64,000 nucleotides of DNA from Caballeronia sp. dw_19 (GCF_018449515.1 NZ_JAAVUQ010000030.1:1-64000), one strand, 5' to 3'. Shown: positions 1 to 9,299, numbered from the stretch's first letter. Notes: generated by a model from the sequence alone, not told the origin. Program-made: numbers and translations.

Positions 1-126
1 AGACCCCGACCGCTAACCCCAAAACCACCACCCCAGCATCAACCCCGACCGCAAACGCCGAAACCCAGCAACCAGCCCCCAGCCCCCCGAGTGCGAACGA
101 AAACCCATCTCCGGTATCATCCCCCC

Positions 127-777
127 ATGATTCGCAAATCACATTTCGATCCGCAGCGCGTGCGCGAAGAAATCGCCATCGCGGCGGCGCGGCTAATCGC
201 CGAAGACGGCCTCGACTATTCCACCGCGAAGCGCAAAGCCGCCCGCCAGGTCGTCGGCGAAACACGCATTGCCGGCGAATGGCTCCCCGATAACGGTCAG
301 ATCGAAGATGAAATCCGCGAATACCAGGCAATCTTCCAAAGCGAAAGCCAACCAGCCGTCCTGCGGCGCATGCGCGAAGTCGCATTCGAATGGATGCAAC
401 GTCTCCAGCCATTCAACCCGTACCTGACCGGCGCCGTGCTAAACGGCACAGCTGGCGAACACTCGGACATCCACCTGCAATGCTTCTGCGATAACCCCAA
501 GGAAGTCGCTATTTACCTGCTGAACGCGAACGTTCAATACGACGTATCGGAAACCCGGCATTTCGCCGGCCGCGGCTACGTCGAAACCCTGAGCTTCCTG
601 ATGCGCCCCTCGCGCGACGAAGAACCCATGGGCATTCACATCGCGCTCTACGACACCAACGACCTGCGCGGCGCCGTCCGCGCGGACGGCCGAGGCAAAC
701 TCGCCCGCGCAAGCGCCGCCGCCGTGCGCGCATTGCTCGACGAGCCCCCCGCCCCCACACTGGCACCCTCTCTATGA
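127..777 (+). CDS. Conserved protein with nucleotidyltransferase-like motif
   Basis: A 216-residue protein that I do not recognise as a named family. Residues 105-119 read LNGTAGEHSDIHLQC, which resembles the hG[S/T]-x(4-6)-DhD signature of the nucleotidyltransferase fold, but the second acidic residue is replaced by His (D114-I-H116). A later acidic position (GIHIALYD, about residues 169-176) could be the third carboxylate. The N-terminal third is helical and charged with no signal peptide, so it is probably cytosolic. The frame is open upstream to base 1, but the codons before ATG127 encode a proline-rich stretch, so ATG127 is preferred. Its stop overlaps the thioredoxin start by 4 bases (ATGA), indicating translational coupling. 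Function is unknown; catalytic activity is doubtful without the DxD pair. Confidence 0.75.
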   Translation: MIRKSHFDPQRVREEIAIAAARLIAEDGLDYSTAKRKAARQVVGETRIAGEWLPDNGQIEDEIREYQAIFQSESQPAVLRRMREVAFEWMQRLQPFNPYLTGAVLNGTAGEHSDIHLQCFCDNPKEVAIYLLNANVQYDVSETRHFAGRGYVETLSFLMRPSRDEEPMGIHIALYDTNDLRGAVRADGRGKLARASAAAVRALLDEPPAPTLAPSL

Positions 778-1325
778 ATTCCATGCGTATTGTTGCCGCC
801 CTCGTTATCGCCATCGCGGCAACCGGCGGCGGTTTCTACGCCAGCCATCTGATGATGGGCGGCGAAACGAGCCAGGCAGCAGAAGCCACATCGAAACCAA
901 GCGGCAACGCAGTCGATGAACTCTGGAAAGCACAGGTGCAAACCGCCGCAGGCACGCAGCAAGCACTTGCCTCATTCAAAGGCAAACCCGTGGTGGTGAA
1001 CTTCTGGGCGTCGTGGTGCGGTCCCTGCGTGAAGGAAATGCCGACACTCGCGGCGCTGCATCGGGAATATGAGAAGAAAGGCATCACGTTTATTGGCCTC
1101 GGCGTCGATTCCGAGAAAAACGTCAACGCCTTTCTTCAGAAGGTACCCGTCGATTACCCAATCTACATCGCGGGCTTCGGCGGAGCCGATCTTGCCCGCA
1201 GTTTCGGCAATAACGTGGGCGCGCTGCCGTTCACCGTCGTCATCGACGCGAAAGGGGTGATTCGCTCGACAAAACTCGGCGAAGTCGATCCAAAAGAGCT
1301 GAAAGCAACGCTCGACGCCTTGTAA
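774..1325 (+). CDS. TlpA-family membrane-anchored thioredoxin
   Basis: A 183-residue thiol-disulfide oxidoreductase of the TlpA/ResA type. One N-terminal hydrophobic segment (residues about 5-25) should anchor it in the inner membrane with the thioredoxin domain in the periplasm. The active site WCGPC is at residues 81-85 inside NFWASWCGPCVKEMP, and a cis-proline motif (ALPFTVVID) follows near residue 150. Family members reduce periplasmic disulfides, often in cytochrome c maturation; a CcsA-like gene lies elsewhere in this window but is not adjacent. A second ATG three codons downstream (783) is an equally possible start. The gene is coupled by a 4-base overlap to the preceding nucleotidyltransferase-like gene. 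Confidence 0.93.
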   Translation: MNSMRIVAALVIAIAATGGGFYASHLMMGGETSQAAEATSKPSGNAVDELWKAQVQTAAGTQQALASFKGKPVVVNFWASWCGPCVKEMPTLAALHREYEKKGITFIGLGVDSEKNVNAFLQKVPVDYPIYIAGFGGADLARSFGNNVGALPFTVVIDAKGVIRSTKLGEVDPKELKATLDAL

Positions 1326-1528
1326 GACGGCCGTTTGATCCTCCGCAAATCGATATCGATCGCGGGGAGATGCCGTCATTTCAAGAAACTTTGCACGAAA
1401 ATACGTGCAAAATACGCGAATACGTCCTTCCCCGCCCCCTGATCCGGGCCCCGGGCGGGTCGTGAAACTAGACAAAATTCTCTAAAGGGCGCTAAAGTGC
1501 GCCCAACTCCGCACAAACCAAAGCCACT

Positions 1529-2029
1529 ATGTCACGACTGCTGGTCCTGCACGGCCCAAATCTTAATCTGCTCGGCACCCGCGAACCGGATGTCTACGGT
1601 CGGGTAACGCTCGCAGAAATCGATAAGGCCCTCGCAGAGAAGGCAGAGGCGGCCGGCGCGGAATTGTCTTCGTTTCAAAGCAATCATGAAGGCGCGATCG
1701 TGGACCGCATTCAGCAAGCGCGGACCGAACAGGTGGACTTCGTGCTGATCAATCCCGCTGCCTATACGCACACGAGCGTCGCAATCCGCGATGCCCTCGC
1801 AGGCGTGGCGCTGCCGTTCATCGAGATTCACTTGTCGAACGTGCACAAGCGGGAAGCTTTCCGGCACCACTCCTATTTCTCCGATCTGGCCGAAGCCGTG
1901 ATTTGCGGCCTGGGCTGGAAAGGCTATCTGTACGCGCTCGACTTCGCCCTCGAGCGTCTTGCTGCGAATGCTGCTGTAAAGCTTGCTGCGAAGCCGGCTG
2001 AGCAGTCAGCTGAAAAGCCACGCGCTTGA
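1529..2029 (+). CDS. aroQ: Type II 3-dehydroquinate dehydratase
   Basis: Catalyses trans-dehydration of 3-dehydroquinate to 3-dehydroshikimate in the shikimate pathway. The N-terminus [17 protein letters not shown] carries the type II signature with the catalytic Tyr following (YGRVTL). NPAAYTHTS and [17 protein letters not shown] supply the substrate-binding and catalytic Asn/His/Arg residues. The enzyme core ends near residue 146; the last 20 residues are an Ala/Glu/Pro-rich tail ([14 protein letters not shown]) not needed by the family, which is usually about 145-150 residues. It heads the block aroQ-accB-accC-prmA on the same strand. The 200 bases upstream carry no gene and presumably hold its promoter. 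Confidence 0.97.
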   Translation: MSRLLVLHGPNLNLLGTREPDVYGRVTLAEIDKALAEKAEAAGAELSSFQSNHEGAIVDRIQQARTEQVDFVLINPAAYTHTSVAIRDALAGVALPFIEIHLSNVHKREAFRHHSYFSDLAEAVICGLGWKGYLYALDFALERLAANAAVKLAAKPAEQSAEKPRA

Positions 2030-2184
2030 GCCGCGATCCGCTCAAGGCAATTGAACTGCTCGCACAACGTGATGCGGAGCGCGCGTCCGCAACATCGGAC
2101 AACGCTCCCATCGGCGGCGCCCAACTACCAAGTCAAGCACCGGAAAAAGCTTCCGGTCACCAAGCATTGAAAGGGGAATTTTCG

Positions 2185-2661
2185 ATGGACCTTCGTAAAC
2201 TTAAAACTCTTATCGACCTCGTCTCGGAATCCGGCATCTCGGAGCTGGAAGTCACCGAAGGCGAAGGCAAGGTTCGCATCGTCAAGAATGCCGCGCCGGT
2301 CTACATGCAGGCTCCGCAGTACATGCAGCAACCGATGCAGCAAGCGCCGCAATACGGCCCGCCGGGCGAAGCAGGCAATGCGGGCGCCGCCGCGCCGGCT
2401 ACGCCCGCCGCCGTCGTGCCGCAAGGTCACGTGGTGACCTCGCCGATGGTCGGCTCGTTCTACCGCGCGCCGTCGCCGGGCGCCGACGCTTTCGTGCAAG
2501 TCGGAGACACCGTCAAGGAAGGCCAGACGCTTTGCATCATCGAAGCAATGAAGCTGTTGAATGAAATCGAGTCGGACAAGTCGGGCATCGTGAAGGAAAT
2601 CCTGGTCGAAAACGGCCAGGCTGTCGAGTACGGTCAGCCGCTGTTCTTGATCGGCGATTGA
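2185..2661 (+). CDS. accB: Biotin carboxyl carrier protein of acetyl-CoA carboxylase
   Basis: A 158-residue BCCP subunit that carries biotin between biotin carboxylase (AccC, next gene) and the carboxyltransferase in malonyl-CoA synthesis. The N-terminus [13 protein letters not shown] is the typical start. A flexible Gln/Met/Pro/Ala-rich linker (about residues 45-80) precedes the biotinyl domain, with the biotinylation motif EAMKLLNE and the acceptor Lys at residue 123. The reading frame is open back to the end of aroQ, but ATG2185 is chosen because a good ribosome-binding site (AAGGGGAA, 2171-2178) sits just before it and homologues begin there. Confidence 0.97.
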   Translation: MDLRKLKTLIDLVSESGISELEVTEGEGKVRIVKNAAPVYMQAPQYMQQPMQQAPQYGPPGEAGNAGAAAPATPAAVVPQGHVVTSPMVGSFYRAPSPGADAFVQVGDTVKEGQTLCIIEAMKLLNEIESDKSGIVKEILVENGQAVEYGQPLFLIGD

Positions 2662-2846
2662 TTTCCCGCGATGCCGCCGGATGAAAGCGCAGTCAGTCGT
2701 CATGCGCCCAGCCGGTGGCCGCAGTACCCGGGCGCTCGCCAGCCTAGCCTGATTTCTTTTGGCTAACCGGCGAGACGCGCCGCCGATCTCCCAGGACCGC
2801 CGCGGGCAACCGTCCCGGTGTTCCATCGATGAGTCGAAACCTTGCT

Positions 2847-4229
2847 ATGTTTGAAAAAATCCTCATTGCGAACCGTGGTGAAATCGCGCTTCGAATCCAG
2901 CGCGCGTGCCGCGAACTAGGCGTCAAGACGGTCATCGTCTATTCGGAAGCCGATAAAGAAGCCAAGTACGTGAAATTGGCCGATGAAGCCGTCTGTATCG
3001 GACCGGCTCCGTCCAACCTCAGCTACCTCAACATGCCGGCGCTGATCAGCGCCGCCGAAGTCACCGACGCCGAAGCGATCCACCCCGGCTACGGTTTCTT
3101 GTCAGAGAACGCGGACTTTGCGGAGCGTGTGGAGCAATCCGGCTTCACGTTCATCGGACCGCGTCCTGAAACCATCCGCTTGATGGGTGACAAAGTCTCC
3201 GCCAAGCAAACGATGATCAAGACGGGCGTGCCGTGCGTCCCGGGTTCCGAAGGCGCATTGCCCGACGATCCGAAGGAAATCGTGAAGATTGCACGCGCCG
3301 TGGGTTATCCGGTGATCATCAAGGCAGCGGGCGGCGGCGGTGGTCGCGGCATGCGCGTCGTGCACACCGAAGCGGCGCTGGTTAACGCGGTTAACATGAC
3401 CCGCGAAGAAGCCGGCCGTGCATTCGGTAACCCGCAGGTCTACATGGAGAAATTCCTGGAGAACCCGCGGCACATTGAAATCCAGATCCTCGCCGATTCG
3501 TTCCGTAACGCAATCTGGCTGGGCGAACGCGATTGCTCCACGCAGCGCCGTCACCAGAAGGTGATTGAAGAAGCGCCGGCGCCGGGTATTGCGCGACGCC
3601 TGATCGAGCGCATTGGCGATCGTTGCGCCGACGCCTGCAAGAAGATGGGCTATCTCGGCGCGGGTACGTTCGAATTCCTGTACGAGAACAACGAGTTCTA
3701 TTTCATCGAAATGAACACGCGCGTGCAGGTCGAACATCCGGTGACGGAGCTGATTACCGGCGTGGATATCGTGCAGGAACAGATCCGTATTGCTGCCGGC
3801 GAAAAGCTCGCGTTCCGCCAGAAGGACATCGTGTTTCGCGGTCACGCGATCGAATGCCGGATCAACGCGGAAGATCCGTTCAAGTTCACGCCGTCGCCGG
3901 GACGGTTGACGTCGTGGCATATGCCGGGCGGTCCGGGAATTCGTGTCGATTCGCATGCGTACAACGGCTATTTCGTGCCGCCGAACTACGATTCGATGAT
4001 CGGCAAGCTGATCTCGTATGGCGCGACCCGCGAGCAGGCGATCAACCGCATGCGCATTGCGTTATCGGAAATGGTCGTGGAAGGCATTTCGACCAACATC
4101 CCGCTGCATCGCGAGATGATGATTGACGCGAAGTTCGTCGAAGGCGGCACGAGCATTCACTACCTCGAAAACAAGCTCGCCGCGCGCAAGGCGGCAGCTG
4201 CCGTCGCTGCGGAAGACGCGGCGCAATAA
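2847..4229 (+). CDS. accC: Biotin carboxylase subunit of acetyl-CoA carboxylase
   Basis: A 460-residue ATP-grasp enzyme that carboxylates the biotin on AccB using ATP and bicarbonate. The N-terminus [16 protein letters not shown] is the family signature. The glycine-rich nucleotide loop [13 protein letters not shown], the metal/bicarbonate region [14 protein letters not shown] and the C-terminal biotin carboxylase domain are all present. ATG2847 is preferred over an in-frame ATG six codons upstream (2829) because homologues start at MFEKI. The last 15 residues ([14 protein letters not shown]) are a low-complexity tail. It lies 185 bases after accB and 29 bases before prmA, consistent with one operon. 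Confidence 0.98.
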   Translation: MFEKILIANRGEIALRIQRACRELGVKTVIVYSEADKEAKYVKLADEAVCIGPAPSNLSYLNMPALISAAEVTDAEAIHPGYGFLSENADFAERVEQSGFTFIGPRPETIRLMGDKVSAKQTMIKTGVPCVPGSEGALPDDPKEIVKIARAVGYPVIIKAAGGGGGRGMRVVHTEAALVNAVNMTREEAGRAFGNPQVYMEKFLENPRHIEIQILADSFRNAIWLGERDCSTQRRHQKVIEEAPAPGIARRLIERIGDRCADACKKMGYLGAGTFEFLYENNEFYFIEMNTRVQVEHPVTELITGVDIVQEQIRIAAGEKLAFRQKDIVFRGHAIECRINAEDPFKFTPSPGRLTSWHMPGGPGIRVDSHAYNGYFVPPNYDSMIGKLISYGATREQAINRMRIALSEMVVEGISTNIPLHREMMIDAKFVEGGTSIHYLENKLAARKAAAAVAAEDAAQ

Positions 4230-4258
4230 TGCAACAACGCAATAAGTAAGGCTTCAAG

Positions 4259-5161
4259 ATGAGCTACCGGGAATTGATCGCCGAGCTGGACCGGGAACAC
4301 GCGGAAGCGTTGTCGGATGCGCTGCTGGAGTTGGGCGCGCTGTCGGTTTCGGTGGAAGACGCCGACGCCGATACTCCCGACGAGCAGCCTCTGTTCGGCG
4401 AACCCGGCCTCACGCCGGACCAGAAGGCGTGGAACCGCTCGCGCGTAGTCGCCCTTCTGGCGGACGCCGCCGACCCCGCCGTGCTGCTTGCGGCGGCGGC
4501 CAATGAAATAGGCTTGAAAGACACGCCGGCCTTCACGCTGCGCGATGTCGAAGATCAGGACTGGGTGCGCCTCACGCAATCCCAGTTCGATCCTATTCCT
4601 ATCGGCAAGCGGATCTGGGTCGTGCCCTCGTGGCATGCAGCGCCCGATCCGGATGCACTCGTGCTCGAACTTGATCCAGGTCTCGCGTTCGGTACCGGCA
4701 GCCATCCGACTACGCGGCTGTGCATGGAATGGCTGGAGCAGTCGGTTGAACCGAACCAGTCCGTACTCGATTACGGTTGCGGTTCCGGCATCCTCGCGAT
4801 CCTGGCGAAGAAATGCGGCGCGAACCCGGTGATTGGTATCGATATCGATCCGCAAGCGGTGGAATCCGCGCGTCAGAACAGCGAGCGCAATCACGCCGAT
4901 GTCACCTACGGCTTGCCCGCCGATCTCGCCGAAGGGCAATTCGACATCGTGGTCGCGAACATTCTGTCGAACCCGCTGAAGCTGATGGCGTCGATGCTTT
5001 CCACACGCGTCAAACCGGGTGGACGCATTGCGTTATCAGGCATTCTGGCGCGCCAGGCCGACGAAGTTGCCGCGGTCTACGCACGCTGGATCGACATCAG
5101 CGTATGGCGGGAACACGAAGGCTGGGGGTGTCTTGCCGGTACCCGCCGCGAAAGCCTTTAG
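4259..5161 (+). CDS. prmA: Ribosomal protein L11 methyltransferase
   Basis: A 300-residue SAM-dependent methyltransferase that trimethylates ribosomal protein L11. The N-terminal substrate-recognition domain begins [14 protein letters not shown]. The Rossmann methyltransferase domain contains the SAM motif [19 protein letters not shown], the acidic loop GIDIDPQAV and the catalytic-loop motif VANILSNPL. Length and order match the family. It follows accC by 29 bases, a common arrangement in this group, and precedes a zinc-ribbon/DUF3426 gene. Confidence 0.97.
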   Translation: MSYRELIAELDREHAEALSDALLELGALSVSVEDADADTPDEQPLFGEPGLTPDQKAWNRSRVVALLADAADPAVLLAAAANEIGLKDTPAFTLRDVEDQDWVRLTQSQFDPIPIGKRIWVVPSWHAAPDPDALVLELDPGLAFGTGSHPTTRLCMEWLEQSVEPNQSVLDYGCGSGILAILAKKCGANPVIGIDIDPQAVESARQNSERNHADVTYGLPADLAEGQFDIVVANILSNPLKLMASMLSTRVKPGGRIALSGILARQADEVAAVYARWIDISVWREHEGWGCLAGTRRESL

Positions 5162-5206
5162 AATAGCGCCATCGTCCATCTACCGGCCTCTGGCCTTCGG
5201 CTACAT

Positions 5207-6535
5207 ATGGCGCTGGCAACCCGCTGTCCCCACTGCGAAACGGTTTTCCGTCTGGACCCGCATTTGCTCGCGCCGCACGACGGCCGCGTGCGGTGCGGTC
5301 ATTGCCAGGAAATCTTCGACGCCGCTCATTACCAGTTCGACCGCGACGAAACCGTCATGGCCGCGCTGGCCGCAACCGCGCCTAATTACGGCGTAGATCC
5401 GGCAAGCCCGTGGGCAGAGAAGTCGAGTGCAGAGGTTTCCGCCGACAAGCGCGACGCACTGGGCATCCCTCTGCACCCGTTCGTCCCCACTACCGCCCTC
5501 GCGCCTCAGATCGAAGCGCAACACCCTCCGGTTACGCGCGCTGAACCGCTCGCGGGGCTCGCTGCCGCTGAAGCGGTTTCGCGCACGCGCGCGGACAGCG
5601 ATTTTCCGGGAGAAGGACGCACTGAATTCCCGTGGCAAGCGGTCAATCGCGCTGAGGCGGACGCACAAGCTGATGCACCCGCCGACGCTCCCGCTCGCGC
5701 CGACCCGCGCGCCGATTCTTTCGTGGGCCGTAACGAAGGCGATTCGCTGAAGGAATCGCGCGCGGATCCCTTCATTGGCCGCACTGAAAGCGAAGCGCTT
5801 AACGAGTCACGCGCTGAATCACGCACAGAACCGTTCGTCGGCTGGAGCGCCCCGCGTGCGGAGCCGGAAACGCCCGCGCCGCGCCGCCCAGTCGATACAA
5901 CCACCCGCTCCGAACCAGCCCCCCTCGGCACCACGCCCGCTGCGCCGTGGGCAACAGGCCCGGCCGAGCCAAGTTTTGGCGGCGCGGCTGCATCGTCCGA
6001 ACCTGCTTCCGAGCCGTTCCCCGTTATCCGTGAAACGCGCGCGCCAGCCCGTTCGGGAATCGTGTGGAAGATCCTCGGCTCGTTGATCGCGCTCGTGCTG
6101 TTTGTCGCGTTGATCGCGCAGGTCGCCTGGTGGCAACGGGAGACCGTGATGGTCTACTGGCCCGCCTCGCAGCCGCTCTTCGCGCAAGCGTGCGAGCAGA
6201 TTGGCTGCGTGGTCGCGCCGCCGAGGGATATCGATGGCCTGCAGATCGAGAACTCTGGTCTGCGCCAGGTGGACGGATCACACAAGCTTGAACTGAAACT
6301 CTCGCTACGCAATCGCTTCGACGTGGCGATCGCCTATCCGGCGCTGGAGCTCACCCTCCTCGACGACAAGAACAACGTCGCGATCCGGCGTGTCCTGTGG
6401 CCGCAAGACTATGCGCGTCCGGGCACGGTGATCGGCGCAGGTCTCGCCGCGCGCAGTACGCAGCCCGTGATCGTCCGACTCGATACCGGCGACGCGGTCG
6501 CGGCGAATTATCGCGTGCAGATTTTTTATCCCTGA
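5207..6535 (+). CDS. Zinc-ribbon and DUF3426 membrane protein
   Basis: A 442-residue protein of unknown function. It begins with an MJ0042-type zinc ribbon (CPHCETVFRL...RCGHC, residues about 5-35). A long, low-complexity Ala/Arg/Asp/Glu/Pro-rich linker follows (about residues 60-270) and contains imperfect repeats of the form RADxFVGRxEgdSLkES. A single transmembrane helix (WKILGSLIALVLFVALIAQV, about residues 285-305) leads to a C-terminal DUF3426 domain of about 130 residues, probably periplasmic. It follows prmA by 45 bases. The linker is probably unstructured; expect poor conservation there even between close relatives. Confidence 0.9.
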   Translation: MALATRCPHCETVFRLDPHLLAPHDGRVRCGHCQEIFDAAHYQFDRDETVMAALAATAPNYGVDPASPWAEKSSAEVSADKRDALGIPLHPFVPTTALAPQIEAQHPPVTRAEPLAGLAAAEAVSRTRADSDFPGEGRTEFPWQAVNRAEADAQADAPADAPARADPRADSFVGRNEGDSLKESRADPFIGRTESEALNESRAESRTEPFVGWSAPRAEPETPAPRRPVDTTTRSEPAPLGTTPAAPWATGPAEPSFGGAAASSEPASEPFPVIRETRAPARSGIVWKILGSLIALVLFVALIAQVAWWQRETVMVYWPASQPLFAQACEQIGCVVAPPRDIDGLQIENSGLRQVDGSHKLELKLSLRNRFDVAIAYPALELTLLDDKNNVAIRRVLWPQDYARPGTVIGAGLAARSTQPVIVRLDTGDAVAANYRVQIFYP

Positions 6536-6746
6536 TTTGTCCGTGACACGCGCCTGCTTTGGCCGGTCTGTTGATGCGCGTCTGCTTCAGCGTCCGCTTT
6601 CACGTTTTTACGCTTAACCGTTTTCTACGCGTTTTCTGCGCGTGCCCTGTGATCAGTCAGTCGTTTTTTTCCGCGCGTGTCTCTCGTCCGTCCCCGGTCG
6701 AGCGACGCGCATATTCCCTGAACATCAGACACTTTCTGGAGTAGAC

Positions 6747-7247
6747 ATGAGCCAAGTTACCCTCGGTGGCAACCCGATCGAAGTGGCAGGCACGTTCCCG
6801 GCAGCCGGCGCAAAAGCAGCCGATTTCACCCTGGTCGGCAAGGATCTGGGCAATCTGACGCTGGCGAGTTTCGCTGGCAAGCGCAAGGTGCTGAACATCG
6901 TGCCGAGCCTCGACACGCCGACGTGCGCCACCTCCACGCGCAAGTTCAACGTGGCCGCTGCCGGACTCGACAACACGGTGGTCGTGGTCGTCTCGGGCGA
7001 CCTGCCCTTCGCGGCAACGCGCTTCTGCACGACGGAAGGTATCGAGAACGTGGTGACGGCATCGACGTTCCGCGGCCATGACTTCGCGAAGGCCTACGGC
7101 GTCGATGTCACGAGCGGACCGCTGACGGGCCTGACGGCGCGCGCAGTGGTCGTGATCGATGAAAACGACAAGGTGCTGTACTCGGAACTCGTGCCGGAAA
7201 TCAAGAACGAGCCGAACTACGATGCAGCGCTGGCCGCGTTGAAGTAA
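6747..7247 (+). CDS. tpx: Thiol peroxidase (2-Cys peroxiredoxin)
   Basis: A 166-residue atypical 2-Cys peroxiredoxin that reduces lipid and hydrogen peroxides using thioredoxin. The peroxidatic Cys lies in [16 protein letters not shown] and the resolving Cys in [12 protein letters not shown], both at the family positions. ATG6747 is chosen because homologues begin MSQVTLGGN and the frame upstream has no homology; the sequence CTGGAG just before gives a weak ribosome-binding site. It stands alone between the DUF3426 gene and a PfkB-family kinase, with a short hairpin after its stop. Confidence 0.97.
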   Translation: MSQVTLGGNPIEVAGTFPAAGAKAADFTLVGKDLGNLTLASFAGKRKVLNIVPSLDTPTCATSTRKFNVAAAGLDNTVVVVVSGDLPFAATRFCTTEGIENVVTASTFRGHDFAKAYGVDVTSGPLTGLTARAVVVIDENDKVLYSELVPEIKNEPNYDAALAALK

Positions 7248-7259
7248 GCATCGAAGAAC

Positions 7260-7287
7260 GCAGGCCGGTTGCGGCCTGCCTCTTCCC
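7260..7287 (+). terminator. Short hairpin after tpx
   Basis: Perfect 8-bp inverted repeat GCAGGCCG/CGGCCTGC with a 4-base loop, starting 12 bases after the tpx stop and followed by CTCTTCCC. The U-tract is poor, so this is a weak intrinsic terminator at best. Confidence 0.45.
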
Positions 7288-7401
7288 GAGCGGCGGCGAG
7301 CTGCATCTCGATCCGCGCCTCGCCGCGCCGGAACATCTGAAGCACGACAGTTATTCAGTCAGCCGTGACGGGTTCAACCCGCCACGGCGGTCAAGCGGCA
7401 A

Positions 7402-7448
7402 TGCGCATCCGTGACGGGGTGGAACACCCGCCGCGTGACGAATGCGCA
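7402..7448. repeat. Inverted repeat upstream of the PfkB-family kinase
   Basis: TGCGCAT (7402-7408) pairs with ATGCGCA (7442-7448), and an inner GGGGTG/CACCC pairing extends the stem. A related, smaller palindrome (CGTGACGGGTT...AACCCGCCACG) lies about 40 bases upstream. The pair sits 87 bases before the kinase start, in a 287-base stretch without a gene. Confidence 0.5.
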
Positions 7449-7534
7449 GCGTTTCATGCAGGCATGCACGGTAACTCAAGCCTGCGCGCACTTTCATCGA
7501 CGCTTTCATAGATCTACTTTCAGGGAATTCGCCA

Positions 7535-8479
7535 GTGTCTACGCTTATCTGCGGCTCGCTCGCCTACGACAACATCATGACTTTCCAGGGCCGCTTCGGC
7601 GACCACATCCTGCCGGACCAGGTGCATCAGTTGAACATCAGCTTCCTCGTCCCCACGATGCGGCGCAACTTCGGCGGCTGCGCGGGCAACATTGCGTACG
7701 CGCTGAACCTGCTCGGCGGCGACGCGAAGATCATGGCGACGCTCGGCGAAGCCGACGCCCAGCTTTATCTCGATCGTTTCGATGCGCTGGGTTTGTCGAG
7801 GGAATATGTGCGCGTGCTGCCCGACCAGCACTCGGCGCAATGCTTCATCACCACCGATCTCGGGAACAACCAGATCACCGCGTTCCATCCGGGGGCGATG
7901 ATGGATTCGCACCTGAACCACGCCGGCGAAACCAAGGGCGTCACGCTGGGCATCGTTGCACCGGACGGCGCTGATGGCATGCGTCAGCACGTCGAGGAAC
8001 TGGCGGCAGCGGGCGTGCCCTTCGTCTTCGATCCGGGTCAGGGCCTGCCGATTCTCGAAGGTGTGGAACTTCGTCGCATGATTGAACTTGCCACATACGT
8101 GGCAGTCAACGATTACGAGGCGAAATTGTTGAGCAACAAGACCGGCTGGTCGATCGACGACATCTTGAGCCGCGTCGAAGCACTCGTGATTACGCGCGGC
8201 GAACACGGTGCGCAGATTTTGCACGCTGAAGGTATCGAAGAAATTCCGGCCGTGACGGCGCAGAAAGTCGTCGATCCGACCGGTTGCGGCGACGCGTTCC
8301 GCGGTGGCTTGCTGTATGGCATCGAGAACAAGCTGGGCTGGGCAAAAACAGGCCGTCTCGCCAGCCTGATGGGTGCGCTGAAAATCGAACATCAGGGACC
8401 GCAGACGTATGCGCCCTCCCGTGCCGAGATCGGCGAGCGCTTCGAGCAGGCGTTTGGTTCGGCGCTCCCAGGGTTTTAA
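7535..8479 (+). CDS. PfkB-family carbohydrate/nucleoside kinase
   Basis: A 314-residue ribokinase-fold kinase. The N-terminus (LICGSLAYDNIM) begins the Rossmann-like domain; the substrate-side motif NFGGCAGNIAYAL is near residue 50. The C-terminal ATP/anion-hole signature DPTGCGDAFRGGLLYG (about residues 248-263) contains the catalytic Asp. It resembles adenosine-kinase-like members of PfkB, but the substrate cannot be fixed from sequence. Translation starts at GTG7535, preceded by CAGGGAA. The gene is monocistronic by appearance, with inverted repeats upstream and a strong terminator downstream. Confidence 0.92.
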   Translation: MSTLICGSLAYDNIMTFQGRFGDHILPDQVHQLNISFLVPTMRRNFGGCAGNIAYALNLLGGDAKIMATLGEADAQLYLDRFDALGLSREYVRVLPDQHSAQCFITTDLGNNQITAFHPGAMMDSHLNHAGETKGVTLGIVAPDGADGMRQHVEELAAAGVPFVFDPGQGLPILEGVELRRMIELATYVAVNDYEAKLLSNKTGWSIDDILSRVEALVITRGEHGAQILHAEGIEEIPAVTAQKVVDPTGCGDAFRGGLLYGIENKLGWAKTGRLASLMGALKIEHQGPQTYAPSRAEIGERFEQAFGSALPGF

Positions 8480-8551
8480 GCAGTGCAGTGAAGAAGGTTG
8501 AAATGCGTCATTGAAGCGAATTTGAACGACGCTTCGGCAATGACATGTACC

Positions 8552-8594
8552 GGCAGGCCGTTGGCTTTTTCAAGCAACGGCCTGCCGTAATTTT
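8552..8594 (+). terminator. Intrinsic terminator of the PfkB-family kinase gene
   Basis: A perfect 12-bp stem GGCAGGCCGTTG/CAACGGCCTGCC with an 11-base loop, followed by GTAATTTT. It lies 72 bases after the kinase stop and 12 bases before the start of the next gene. Confidence 0.75.
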
Positions 8595-8606
8595 GTGGAG
8601 TGAAGA

Positions 8607-9083
8607 ATGAAGATAACAAGTCGTATGGCGCTGATAGCAGCGCTTTTTAGCTCCGTCGTCATGACGGGATGCGCCTATAACAGCAGTTCGCCCGATGTGT
8701 ACACCGCGTCGCAAGCCCAGCGCGAAGAGACGGTCCGCATGGGTACCGTCGACAGCGTGCGCGGCGTGAAGATCAGCACGAACAACGGCCAGCCTAGTGG
8801 GCTTGGCGCTATCGGCGGCGGTGCGCTGGGTGCGGTGGCAGGCAGCGCGCTCGGCGGCGGGAATGGCTCGATCGTGACAGGGATTATCGGTGGGATTGTG
8901 GGTGCGGTGGCGGGCAATGCTGTCGAGAACGGCGTCGCCGTGCAGAACGGACTGGAGATCACCGTGCGCCTGGATAACGGCGACATGCGCGCCATTACGC
9001 AAACCGCAACCGGTGAAGTGTTCCAGGCCGGCGAGCGGGTTCGGTTGCTTTCCAGCGGCGGTGTGACGCGAGTGACGCACTAG
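8607..9083 (+). CDS. Glycine-zipper outer-membrane lipoprotein (SlyB/Pcp-like)
   Basis: A 158-residue lipoprotein. The signal peptide ends in a lipobox VMTGC, so Cys22 is the predicted lipidated residue. The middle carries a glycine-zipper 2TM segment (LGAIGGGALGAVAGSALGG and GIIGGIVGAVAGNAV, about residues 70-110). The C-terminal part (LEITVRLDNGDMRAITQ) matches the SlyB/PcpY group of envelope-stability lipoproteins. The ribosome-binding site GGAG lies 8 bases before ATG8607. The precise role is unknown; a structural or stress role in the envelope is inferred from the family. Confidence 0.92.
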   Translation: MKITSRMALIAALFSSVVMTGCAYNSSSPDVYTASQAQREETVRMGTVDSVRGVKISTNNGQPSGLGAIGGGALGAVAGSALGGGNGSIVTGIIGGIVGAVAGNAVENGVAVQNGLEITVRLDNGDMRAITQTATGEVFQAGERVRLLSSGGVTRVTH

Positions 9084-9131
9084 CGCGGATGAAGTGCCGG
9101 CGTGATCGAATCGGTCTTGCCGGGGTGGGAG

Positions 9132-9169
9132 AAAAGCGCGTGTGCCTTCGGTCGCATGCGCTTTTTTTT
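9132..9169 (+). terminator. Intrinsic terminator of the glycine-zipper lipoprotein gene
   Basis: Imperfect inverted repeat AAAAGCGCGTGTGCC/GGTCGCATGCGCTTTT followed by eight T residues, 49 bases after the stop. Confidence 0.8.
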
Positions 9170-9261
9170 CGTCCGCGAGCCGGGTGTGCGTCTCACGTGG
9201 GAATGCTGAGAGCACGCAGCGGCGCTGCTCCGCTACATGTCTACATATGACGACGGTCGAT

Positions 9262-9299
9262 AAAAAAACCCGCTGCCGGCAACCACCGGGAGCGGGTTT
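9262..9299 (-). terminator. Intrinsic terminator of the histone H1-like gene
   Basis: AAACCCGCT (9266-9274) pairs with AGCGGGTTT (9291-9299), with an inner CCGG/CCGG stem. On the minus strand the hairpin ends in a run of T. It lies 69 bases past the H1-like stop. Confidence 0.8.
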
